DNA of 64,000 bases from Strigops habroptila (Eukaryota; Chordata; Aves; Psittaciformes; Psittacidae): positions 11,702,707-11,766,706 of the forward strand of contig NC_044291.2 in NCBI RefSeq assembly GCF_004027225.2, read 5' to 3'. Shown piece by piece: positions 44,701 through 54,489 of this stretch (positions within the stretch are counted from its first letter, which is position 1; the number at the start of each line of letters is the position of its first letter). The notes below the pieces were generated by a model that saw only the letters and a program-made list of their open reading frames with translations, did no database searches and was not told the origin of the DNA. A program made the translations under genes and the position numbers.

Positions 44701-47700
44701 CTCAGCACAGGGCGGTACCCAGCTCGCACTGACACCAGCCTGGCAGTGAGGGACATCTGCACTCTTGCCGTGGCAGTGTGACTGTCCCCAGCAGCTCCCG
44801 CTGCCATCAAAAGCCAGGACCCAGAATGTCCCTATAGCCCCGGGTGGTAGCTCTGCGCTGGTCCTGTGATCGCTGTCCTGGCCAGCTGTGGTTTCTCTCT
44901 CCATCTCTGCACAGGGTTTGCCACCATCACCCAGTCTCAGGACTCAGCTTTGCATAGGACCTGGGGACTTTGTGTCCCCCAGAAGGTCCTGCTTTACCTA
45001 CCCCAAGAGGGGTAAAGAACCAGGGCTGCTCCTGGCCATGGCAGCACTGCCACCATGTGCTGGGTCCGGATGGGGTCACAGCATGGGGGTTCCTGCCTGT
45101 CCCCAGGTAGTGGACGATTCCCAGAGTGTGACACAGAAAGAAGATCCCTAATGATGCTTCAGGAGAGGTTTGGGCTGCAGTGTGTCACCAGGCGAGGTTT
45201 GAGTCCCATTAGTTCTTCTGTCATGATGCTAAAGGGGTGGAAACTGAAGCTGCTGCTCCCAGTGGTGACCTGTCACAGCCATGCTGAGGCTTTGGGGTGG
45301 GGGGGGTTGTTTGAAGGCTACCACACACACATCAGTTTGTGTTGGCTGTATTTCAGCTGCCATCCTGCTCTGTGTGGTGCAGGCAGGGGCTGGAGACTTG
45401 CCACTGCCAGTTCTGCACACTTGGGCTGTCCTGCAGCACCCTGGGGCTTGGGGCATCCCATGGAATAGTGGCACCCTGGAGCCTGGGGTCCCATGTGGGA
45501 GGATAGGCACTGTGTGCTCGTCCTTGCCTTGCACAGGTCATAAAATCATAGAATATCTCAAGTTGGAAGGGGCCCATAAAGATCACCAGGTCCAGCTCCC
45601 AGCTCATTAGCGCCTGTGCTTAATTTCACTCCGTTATGGCTTTGTGAAGGTAAAGGCAGCCGAGGGACACTTCTGGTGAAGCACATCCACACCCCCTATG
45701 TGTGATGCAGTGGGAGCTGTCTGGGGCGCTGGGTCCCACACCAAAGGGCCATGGACAGACCCTCCTCCTCACCTGTTGTCTCCTGTTCCCACAGCAGCAG
45801 CGTGTCCCCGGAGCCTGGACTGTGCTCTGCAGCGCCGGGAGTTCTGCCCGCCGGGCTCGGGAGCCTGTGGCCCCTGCCTGGCCTCCTTCCAGGAGGATGA
45901 GCACGGGCGATGTGTCCAGAAGCAGCTCCCCACCAGTGGTAGGTGAACCCCCCCTGCCCTGCCTGCAGACCTGCCCCCAAACCTGCCCCACGCCTGGCCC
46001 GCAGCTGTGCAGCTCCAGGAGATTCCCATGCCCCAGGGTCCCACTCCCCATCCTCTGGCTTCTCTCCACGGCAGCCGTGTCCCTGTGGGGAGGGCAGGTC
46101 TGCTCCCTCTCACCCCAAGCACCAACTGTGGGTGGTTTTGCGGCTGTTGGGGAGCACACGGACCCGACTCTGCTCCTTGTCTGTCCTGCATCCACACCAG
46201 TGACCACACATGCTGCTGGGCCCTGCCAGCACTGAGGAGTGCCCAGAGCCCAGGGCCTCTGGGGTCTGCCTGGCTGCTCTGCAGGAGCAGGGAACCAGCT
46301 TCAGTACACGGAGCTGTGGCTTGTGCAGACACCCTCTGGCCTCACCTATCCTGGGGCTGAGCCGGGTGTTTGGGATTTCAGTTCCTGGTTCCCATTGGTT
46401 TGAGATGTTGGGCTGTGGTTTAGGGATGCAATCTCCTCCTCTGATGATGCCCAGCATCCATGGTGGGAGGGTTGGAGCCAGCAGCACTGGGTGGGAGCCC
46501 TGCCTGACTGTGCAGGAGGCACCGGGGGCTGCTCCGGGTGTGATTCCCCTGCTCTGTTCCCATGGGAGCTGAGGGGCTGTAGCAGTGGGCAGAGATGGGC
46601 AGAGCATCCCTGGGCAGCAGCAGCCTGTGGTTGCCGGTGGCACCTGCACAAGGGTCTTCCACCCGCTGCTGCCGTGCCTTGAGGAGCTCCCGGTGCAGCC
46701 ATGGCACCTGCACCTGGCTCAGCCACACAGCTGGCACAGGGATGAGAGAGGGGTGGCCCAGGGAATGAGAGGGGATGGCACAGGGAATGAAAGAGGGGGT
46801 GGCACAGAGATGAGGCAGGGAATAGCACAGGGAATGAGAGAGGGGTTGACACAGGGAGTGAGAGGGGTTGACACAAAGATGAGAGAGGGAATGGCAGAGG
46901 GATGGGGTCCGGGCTTGGCATTTGGCAGCGAGCAGGGCTGATGCACCTTGCCACAGGCTCCACATCAACAGGTACCGAATGGCTTTAGTAGTTGTTTGTG
47001 CTTTGTTTTTTAGTGTGAAGTCTTTGAGAGCAAATTCTCTTCTTGGAAGAGCTGCTCATGCGCCGGCATCTCCATAGCAACCCTGCTCTGTGCTGGCTTA
47101 GGCAGGGAGATGCAGCCACAGTAGCATTCTCGCCCAGCTTTGGCAGAGATGTGGGACCACGGTGGCATCCTCTGCCATCTGCTATGGGACCACGGCAGTG
47201 TCCTCCCCCAGCTTTATCAGGGAGATGTGCGGTAGCATCCTCTGAGAGGCTGCTGGGAGGATGGATGGAGCCCATCCCAGGGTCTCTCCCAGCCCCATCC
47301 TGTTGTCTCAAGCAACTCCACCAGCTTTTGGCAACAAAAGTCAGGGGGTAAGAAAGGGGGACCCCTCGCAAATCCTCTATTTTAGCAGGCAGGGGATGCC
47401 CAGCTCCTTTTGGCAGGGAGGCACCAATTTATCCCACGGGTGCTTTTGCGTCCTACAGGTACCTCAGTCTGGCAGCAGCAATAGCTGTGTTTGGGGGGGT
47501 GCAATGCAAACACGGGGGGGCTGCCATGGCTCAAGGATGCAGAACCCTTTAAAGGGGCTGCCTACACTGCCCATGCTACCACGCAGCGTGGGCAGCCCCT
47601 TTAAAGGGTTCTGCGTCCTTGAGCTGTTTGCAACTGGCAGTGACGCCGATCCCGGGATCCCAGCAGCCGCCACCGTCATCCTTGTGATTGGTTGTGGCTC

Positions 47701-50700
47701 CTGGCAGGAGCGTGGGCAGGAGCCAGGGCTCCTCTCCCTCATCATACCCTTACAGACAGGCACCAAGAGCAGCTTTTTGGGGTGACAAGCAGCGGTTTTG
47801 GGGTCTCAGAAGGGCGATGCATGTGAGCGGCATGTTCCTGCCATTGGTGACAGCGTGCATGGGTGTCTCGGCGTACCCAGCGCAGCACTGGCACAGAGGT
47901 GAGATGGGATGCACGGGACCTCACGGTGCGGAGCATCTTGTTGCCTGCACCTCGCTGGTGCTGCCTGTGCAGGAGTCTGAGCCCCTCAGACCCTGACGGG
48001 ACTAGATTTGAATGTGCTGTGATGGGTTTGCATGGTGTGGTTTGGGTGGTGGGTCCCGTCCCTGCTCCTGCTTGACCCAGCCAGCACTGGGAGACGGCTG
48101 AGCGCTCCAGGCTGTGGGAAGCGCTTTGGGAAGAGGAGGAAAAGGGGGTCCTGGCTTATGGCCCTGGGGATTTCCCCCTTCCCGCCTGCTGTGCTGCCAG
48201 CAGCCAGGAGGACATAAGCTGTCCTCAGGCAGGATTATAGAAATCAGTGGATTTGTAGGAATTTTGTGCCCTCCTGTGGAGACTGTCGGCATCAGGTCTC
48301 CTCTGCCCAGGGCAGAAGCCACACATGTCCCTTCTTGCACCCTGCTGTCCCCAAACCGATCTCGGTAACTCTCCAGACCCCCGTGTGTGTCCCAGCCTTG
48401 AGCTCTGGAGACGCTGGGTATGGGGGAAGGCCCGGGGAAGACCCTGGGCTGGATACTGTGTGCAGGCAGGCGATGAGACCTACCATGAGAGGGCACCAGT
48501 GCCCTGTGTAAGCCATGTGTGCACCCTGCATGCCCCCCCTGTACCCTCCATGCCCTGTGCATGCCTTGTGCATGCCCAGCCTGCACCTTCCATGCCCTGT
48601 GCATTCCTTCCAGCCTGCACCCTCCATGCCCTGTGCATTCCTTGCATGCACCCTGTGCCTGCCAGCATGCCCAATGCACTGCAGTGGGGATGAGGGACTC
48701 CTCTTGAGGAATCTGGGATCTGTTCCTTGGGGAGCAGCCCTGGGCCAGCATCTCAACACTGTGTTTCACCCCTGCGGTGCCCAGCAGGAACCGGCTGTTG
48801 GTGCCAGGGCAGCTTCTGCCTCACAGATGCAGGGGGTGGCAGATGTGGCATCAGCAGGGGAAGTCTTCTTGGCCGACCACAACAAGGGTGTGAGGGTTTA
48901 GTCCTTGAGAGGGAACTTGGTGATGAAGCTGTTGATGTGGGTGAGCAGCATGGCCCAGGCACTGCCGACACTGGAAACAGCCAACAGCACAGCTGCCCTG
49001 GCTTTCCTTGTGCTGCTTGGTACAGCAGGAGGCTCAGAATGACCTGGGAGCTGCTCTTGCTCGTTTTCCAGCTTTAGTTTTCCTTTTCCAGCCATGTCAC
49101 ATTCATCCTTCTGAAGGATCTGCCGTTGAAGGCCAAGTGGTGCCGGAGCAGGGCTGAGCCTTGTGCCCAGTCCTCAGGCCTGATGTTGACACATATGTAC
49201 ATGGGCAGGGCTGTCCCCTAGCTCCTGTGGGAATGGGGACTGGCCTTTCCCTTAGCGCAGTGGGGAGCTACAGCCAGGCTGTCCCCACGGAGCACAGGGC
49301 TATAACCCCCATCCCATGCCAGATCCCTGCCCATCGGTAGAGCCTGTCCTTGTGCTGGCACCTTGGCACCAGGACACTCAGCTGCTGGGCACAGCACTGG
49401 TGGCACAGCCCAAACCTGGCACTGTGTGCCCATGGTGCTGCTTTGCAAACTGCTTTGGGGTGGAATTAACAGGGTGCAAAGAGCTGGGGGTGCTTCAGCT
49501 CCTGACAAGGGTGGGGGCTGGGGGCAGTTCAGGGAACAGGGGACAGTGGCTCTTCGTGCACTTGTTTAAAGCAAAGTGTCCCCTTCTAAACTGTTCTTGG
49601 CTTGAGTGGCTCTGAGTCATAAGGTGGCTGAGTGGCCTTTGTGCCCGGCTCCCAAGGGAAGTGGGGTTTATTTCCAAACATTGGGAGTGAGGCGGGATTC
49701 CCGAGGAGCTGTAATTGTTATAAACTTGAATCATCCTGGAACTGAGCTGCCGGTATCACCTCGCCTTTGTATGGCTTGATCTCCCCTCAGGGCTTCCCGC
49801 TGGGGACTGCCTGAATGTGCAGTGGCATAGGGAGCAGGTATGGGGACAGGGACGTCTCCTGCCTTTGAAGCTGAGTTTAATCCTTTTAAAAGCAGAGTGG
49901 AAAGATCAGAGTTTGGCTCTGCTCAGCAGCCCTGGGGACAGCAGCTCCACTCCTACTCTGCACTGTCCCACTCTGGATGGGCACCATCCAGGCTGGGATA
50001 TGGGTCCCGCCCATGTCCCGTGCCACAGGAGCACACAGAGCTTGGTGGAACTCTGGTGTGCACCGTGCTGGGGCATGGGCTGGGGCAGCCAGCCATGGAA
50101 TGCCCAGCCAGCTCCACGGTGGTCCTCACTGCATGGGGCACCTCGACCCCTTCCCTAGAGGGGCCACATCCTACCAGGCGCTGAGCAGAAACCAGCCCCT
50201 CAGCTGGATTGAGGGATCCCACCAGCTCCTGGGCAACCTTGGATGAGCTGTGCGCTGGGGTGGCTCCAGCCCTCCAAACATACAGGAGAATGTGGGGTCT
50301 CAGCTCTGGGGAGACCCCCACTGCACTCCTGATCCAGCTCTGGGGCAACAGCACAAGAGGGACATGGAGCTGTTGGAGCGAGTCCAGAGGAGGCCACGGA
50401 GCTGCTGCGAGGGCTGGAGCAGCTCTGCTCTGGAGCCAGGCTGAGAGAGCTGGGCTGGGGCAGCCTGGAGAAGAGAAGGCTCCTTAAGGGGAGGCCTTAG
50501 AGCAGCTCCAGTGCCTGAAGGGGCTCCAGGAAACCTGGAGAGGGGCTTTGGACAAGGGCCTGTAGGGACAGGGCAAGGGGGAATGGCTTTAACCTGACAG
50601 AGGGGAGATTGAGATGAGCTCTGAGGCAGAAGCTCTTCCCTGTGAGGGTGCTGAGGCGCTGGCGCAGGGTGCCCAGAGAAGCTGTGGCTGCCCCATCCCC

Positions 50701-53700
50701 GGCAGTGTTCAAGGCCAGGTTGGACACAGGGGCTTGGAGCAACCTGCTCTAGCGGAAGGTGTCCCTGCCCGTGGCAGGGGGTTGGAACTGAAGGAGATTT
50801 AAGGTCCCTTCAACACAAACCAGGCTGGGATTCTGGGGTTCTAGAAAAAACAGTCCCCTCCCTGCTCTTGGAACAGCCCCGCTGCGATTCACCCTGCCAG
50901 ACCCACCCCTCACGCCAGAGCGGGGCAGCTCTCCTGGTGTCTCCCCTGGTCCAGCCCATGTCCCTCCTTGCTCAGGACCACTGTATGTCCCCCAGGTGCA
51001 GGGGCACGGGGCAGGCCCTGTGCAGTGGTGGAATGAAAAGCATCCCAAAAGCATTGAGGACACGTGCAGATCCCAGGTCTCAGCTTTGGTTGTGCTGGAG
51101 GGCTCCATCCAAGTGTGCTTGGACTCCAAACCACCTGCCTTTGCTGGATGCGAACCCCTTCCCAAAGGGTGCTGGGTGTCCTGGGGCTGGGAGCACAGCA
51201 CATCCCGGGGTGCCCAGCTCACGCTACTCTCTCCCGGCGCAGGGCGGACGTCCCTTTCCAGCTTGGAGAAGGAAATCGATTTCCTGGCAGACGTGCTGGC
51301 CAGGCAGGAGGCTCCTCGCTCCCACTTGCTGAGGGATGGCAAGCTCAGGTGTAAGTATCTGCTCCCACCACTCTCTGCAGTGGTGCTAAGGACCCCATGG
51401 CAGCCAGGCCCTACACTCCAGGCTGCTTTGCCCTCCAGAGCTGCCTGGGCGCTGCTCTGCTCAACCCTTTGCTTTCTCCTGCAGCCACCCCGGTCCCTGC
51501 CAGCAGCAGACAGCGTGTGGCCAGTGGGCTGAGACTGGGGCTGCTGCAGCGGGGTCCCACTGGCAGCGAGGCAGCCACCACCCTCCCCACCTCCACCACC
51601 GCCACCATCCAGAAGTACCCTGTGGAGGCGTCCCCCATCCCTTCCAGTGACGACGTGGTACTCGGTGAGACCTCGGGGACATGCAGCTCATGGGAAGGGG
51701 TTTCCCGTCCCCATGGGGAAGGGTGGGTTGGTGGCTCCATGCTGCCATGCTCACCCGTCCCTTTGTGTCCTCTCCACCCTGCAGGGCTGATCGTGGTGTG
51801 CACACTGGCCGGGTTCTCGGCGCTGGTTGTGGCTGGGGTGTGCTGGTGCAGGTGAGCTGGGGGCTGCCCAGGCCCTCTGTGTCCTTGTGCCCAGGGGAGC
51901 TTGTTCCTGAGCTTCCCAGGCAGGGGGGGTGGGCTGGAGGAGAGACAATAGCTGCCCTGCAGGTACAGTCAGGGCTGGAGGACACCAGTGGGACCTCCCT
52001 GTGCCAGGCACAGGCTCCTGGGAGCTGACAGCACCTAGACTGGGCATCACTGTGGTGCTGGGTGCTGACAGTCCATGCCCAGAGGGATGGACGTGGCTAT
52101 GCCTGGGGGTGCCACCAGTCATGGGTGCCATTGCCGGGAACAGGGGTGTGGGTGGGGGGACTGAGCCCCTAGAGGTCCCTGGCTCCCATATAGAGTCATC
52201 GGCTGCGGTAGCTCCTGAGTGCTCTCCTCTGCCCTGGCAGGCTACAGAAGGAGGTCAAGCTGGCACAGAAAGTGGACTACTCGGCACAGCGAGCGGCCAG
52301 CCCCCTGCCCTATGACAAGATCTCGGTAAGGCTTATGCCCAGCAAGACTGGGGCAGTGATTGTCCCCCTGTACTGGGCACTGGTGAGGCCACACCTCGAA
52401 TCCTGTGTTCAGTTCTGGGCCTCTCACTACAAGAGAGACATTGAGGTGCTGCAGCGGGGCCAGAGAAGGGCACTGGAGCTGGTGCAGGGCCTGGAGCACA
52501 AGTGTGATGAGGAACAGCTGAGGAACGTAGAGGGGTTTAGTGTGGAGAAGAGAAGGCTCAGGGGGGACCTTATCGCTCTCTACAACTGCCTGACAGGAGG
52601 ATGGAGCCAGGAGGGGGCTGGTCTCTGCTCCCAAGGAACAAGGGATGGGACAAGAGGAAAAGGCCTCAAGCTGCACCAGGGGAGGTTTGGATGGAGATGA
52701 GGAACAATTCCTTCCCCAGAGGGTGCTCAGGCACTGGAACAGGCTGCCCAGGGCAGTGCTGGAGTCACCGTCCCTGGAAGCGTTCACACACCGTGTAGCC
52801 GAGGCCCTCAGTGCCATGGGTTAGTGGTGGCCTTGGCAGTGCTGGGGAATGGTTGGACTTGATGATCTCAAGGGTCTTTTCCAACCTGGTTGATTCTGTT
52901 TGGTGCTCAGGCCAAGTGTGTGCTCTGCTTGAGGGGCTTCCAACATGTCGGGGAGCTGGGGCTCCTGCAGCCCAGCCTCCATGGCGCTGTCTTTGCTCTC
53001 TCTGCAGCCCGGGGACAAGACGCTGGCTCAGAGCGCCCAGATGTACCACTACCAGCACCAAAAGCAGCAGATGCTCTCCATGGAGAAGTAAGCAGCCCAG
53101 AAGCAGACAGCAGCCACTGGTCCATGCCTGGCCATTAACTGAGGTGCCAATAATCATCCCCCTGGGCTTCACCCCCTCTCTGATCCTTTCCCCCCAGGCA
53201 TAAAGAGGAGCCCAAGCTGCCAGACTCAGCATCATCCGACGAGGAGAATGAGGATGGAGACTTCACTGTGTATGAGTGCCCTGGGCTGGCCCCGGTACGG
53301 TGTGTGCAGGGTGGTGGGGATGGACCCTGTGCATGCAGGGTGAGATCCAACCTGGGGACCCATGGGTTGGGATCCATGCCTGGGATGTTCAGTTCCTCAT
53401 GAGGAACTGTTTCAACATGTCCTTCATCAAACCCTGGTATGGTCCAACCCACGCTTCTCCCATGTCCCCTGGCCAGGTCATAGAATCATAGAATAGTTAG
53501 GGTTGGAAAGGATCTTAAGGTCATCAAGTTCCAACCCCCACTGGAGCTCTCCAAGTGCCCTGGCATGGGGCTTTTCCCTGGGGAATGCTGCCGCATAGTC
53601 CCAGGAGCAGGGAGTTGGGACAGCCCTTGGCAGACCCATGACCAGGGACATGGTCACCTCGGACTCCTAGGCACTGGGACCATGGGGCTCATCCTGGTGC

Positions 53701-54361
53701 CTTCCCAGCACCTGGACCGGGGACCTAAGACCCCTCAAAGCCGGGGGGGGGGGATACGGAGGGGGGACGCTGGCAGGGGACCCCGGGGAAGGGCAGCTCC
53801 TAACAGCCCTGGGTACAAAGAGCACAAAGAGACCCGAAAGGAGCCTTTCACATGGTAATGGTTGCAGAGCCCGGCCATCAGGACCCAGATTGAGGGTCAT
53901 CATTAGGTCTTTACAGGCCCATTAAAGGGCACTTGATGGCAGGCAGGCAGTCTGGGCAAGGAACCCCATTCCTGGGGTCCTGTCCTGGGGTCCCCAGCCA
54001 GGCTGTGGGGTCCCGCCCCACCCAGACCCGATGGGTTTTACACACCATCACCCCATCCCAGCAACCCCGGCCGCTCCTGGCGGGGAGACAGCACCTTTCA
54101 AGGGTTGACAGTGGCGTCCTGGTGTGAGTCACCCCAGCCTAGCCCAGCCCCAGATGAGGTACCTCCATCGTCCCTACTGGGCTGGGGTTCAAACTCAAGC
54201 TCCTGGGGATGGGGCAGCTCAGCCCTGGCTGGTGTCTGACCTCCTGCCTTTTCCTTCCCACCCTGCTCCCTCCGCCGCTGCAGACCGGAGAAATGGAAGT
54301 GAGGAACCCGCTGTTTGACGACTCCTCCTTACACCCCTCCAACCCTAAGTCGCACCAGTAA
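32180..54361 (+). CDS. NPDC1: Neural proliferation, differentiation and control protein 1
   Basis: Single-pass membrane glycoprotein of neurons, linked in mammals to reduced proliferation and E2F1/cyclin interaction. Coding exons are 32180–32273, 45795–45938, 51243–51350, 51485–51664, 51785–51851, 52241–52325, 53008–53087, 53198–53294 and 54284–54361 (310 aa; human 325). All junctions keep frame with GT–AG. Residues 1 to about 30 are the signal peptide with a Leu run. A Cys-rich ectodomain follows ([18 protein letters not shown]…CGPCL, about 34–60), then a conserved [13 protein letters not shown] helix (about 90–103) and a Ser/Thr/Pro stalk. The membrane segment is 176–197. The cytoplasmic tail carries [12 protein letters not shown] and the acidic [21 protein letters not shown] block, ending with [11 protein letters not shown]. 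Exon 2 has a NAG-repeat acceptor (45794/45797/45800), which may vary by one or two alanines. Intron 1 is unusually long (13.5 kb). Confidence 0.95.
33080..33135. repeat. TTTGG-rich low-complexity run
   Basis: Imperfect TTTGG/TTCTGG repeats in NPDC1 intron 1. Confidence 0.7.
35041..35706 (+). other. Long open frame in NPDC1 intron 1, unrecognised
   Basis: A 221-codon frame from an ATG. The first 85 residues have balanced composition (acidic and basic residues, including [14 protein letters not shown]); the rest is Gly/Pro/Trp-rich, as expected of translated GC-rich intron. No domain, signal peptide or known homologue that I can name. Probably a chance frame. Confidence 0.15.
35720..36035. repeat. 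Degenerate GGGGACAGGAGGGGTGA minisatellite
   Basis: Roughly ten irregular copies of a G-rich unit containing GGGGAYAGGAGGGGTGAYRG, with spacing of about 25–40 bp, in NPDC1 intron 1. Confidence 0.75.
36578..37045 (+). mobile_element. CR1 LINE fragment in NPDC1 intron 1
   Basis: Plus-orientation CR1 running from 'gtccagaggaggccatgagg' to the terminal TTCTGTGATTCTATGA tail. Well preserved and young-looking. Confidence 0.92.
40665..40835. repeat. 37-bp minisatellite
   Basis: About four copies of a 37-bp CT/GC-rich unit (built from CTGCCTGCCTGCC and CTGACTGCCCCT parts). TGA landmarks at 40701, 40738 and 40775 give the exact 37-bp period. Lies in NPDC1 intron 1. Confidence 0.9.
41341..41600 (-). 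mobile_element. CR1 LINE fragment, second subfamily
   Basis: Minus orientation. The low end is three ATAGAATC tail units, followed by 'ttagggttggaaaggacc'. Body positions differ consistently from the copies with 'ggttgctccaagcccc', so this is another CR1 subfamily (see 53.5 kb). Confidence 0.9.
42523..42762 (+). mobile_element. CR1 LINE fragment in NPDC1 intron 1
   Basis: Plus-orientation 240-bp tail of the young CR1 type, ending at CCATGATTCTA. Confidence 0.9.
44083..44312 (-). mobile_element. CR1 LINE fragment in NPDC1 intron 1
   Basis: Minus orientation; starts with ATAGAATCATAGAATC at the low end and stops after about 230 bp, inside the 'gggaagaacttctccctaa' block. Confidence 0.9.
45539..45607 (-). 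mobile_element. CR1 LINE tail, 70 bp
   Basis: Very short minus-orientation CR1 3' tail (ATAAAATCATAGAATATCTC then a 'ttggaaggggcc' block) about 190 bp before NPDC1 exon 2. Confidence 0.8.
46735..46905. repeat. 20–22-bp GA-rich minisatellite
   Basis: About eight imperfect copies of a unit close to GGCACAGGGAATGAGAGAGG, in NPDC1 intron 2. Confidence 0.85.
47505..47632. repeat. Near-perfect inverted repeat (hairpin)
   Basis: Arms at 47529–47562 and 47591–47624 (34 bp each) are reverse complements with one difference, which in a + strand transcript is a U·G pair. The stem is therefore continuous, with a 28-nt loop. Outside this, TGCAAACA (47505–47512) and TGTTTGCA (47625–47632) are also complementary, with a 16-nt bulge on the left. 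Each arm contains the self-complementary CCCTTTAAAGGG. It lies in NPDC1 intron 2, in sense. Could be a tiny inverted-repeat element, a hairpin RNA precursor or a recent inverted duplication. Confidence 0.9.
48515..48685. repeat. CATGCCCTGTGCATKCC minisatellite
   Basis: Repeated CCTCCATGCCCTGTGCAT-type units with variable spacing, in NPDC1 intron 2. Confidence 0.8.
50295..50843 (+). mobile_element. CR1 LINE fragment in NPDC1 intron 2
   Basis: Plus orientation, over 500 bp, from the 'ctggggagacccccactgc' block through the young CR1 body to a GATTCTGGGGTTCTAG tail. Ends 400 bp before exon 3. Confidence 0.92.
52328..52901 (+). mobile_element. CR1 LINE fragment filling NPDC1 intron 6
   Basis: Plus-orientation CR1 of another subfamily ('actggtgaggccacacctcg' … 'tggttggacttgatgatctc' … TTGATTCTGTTT). 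It starts within a few bases to tens of bases of the intron 6 donor at 52326 and makes up most of that 682-bp intron. Confidence 0.9.
53478..53545 (-). mobile_element. CR1 LINE tail, NPDC1 intron 8
   Basis: Short minus-orientation tail (ATAGAATCATAGAATAG, then 'ggttggaaaggatc'), the same subfamily as the 41.3-kb copy. Confidence 0.85.
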
Positions 54362-54465
54362 CACCCCTCTGACCCGAGCTCACTACAGACTGTGTGCCCG
54401 ACGTCACACCGATGGGCACCTGCAGCCGGGTGAAGGGGCTCTGCCAGACTGTTCGACGCCTGCCC

Positions 54466-54471
54466 AATAAA
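54466..54471 (+). promoter_or_regulatory. NPDC1: NPDC1 poly(A) signal
   Basis: AATAAA 105 bases after the NPDC1 stop codon, giving a short 3' untranslated region. Confidence 0.85.
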
Positions 54472-54489
54472 CACCCACTAACAGCTATG

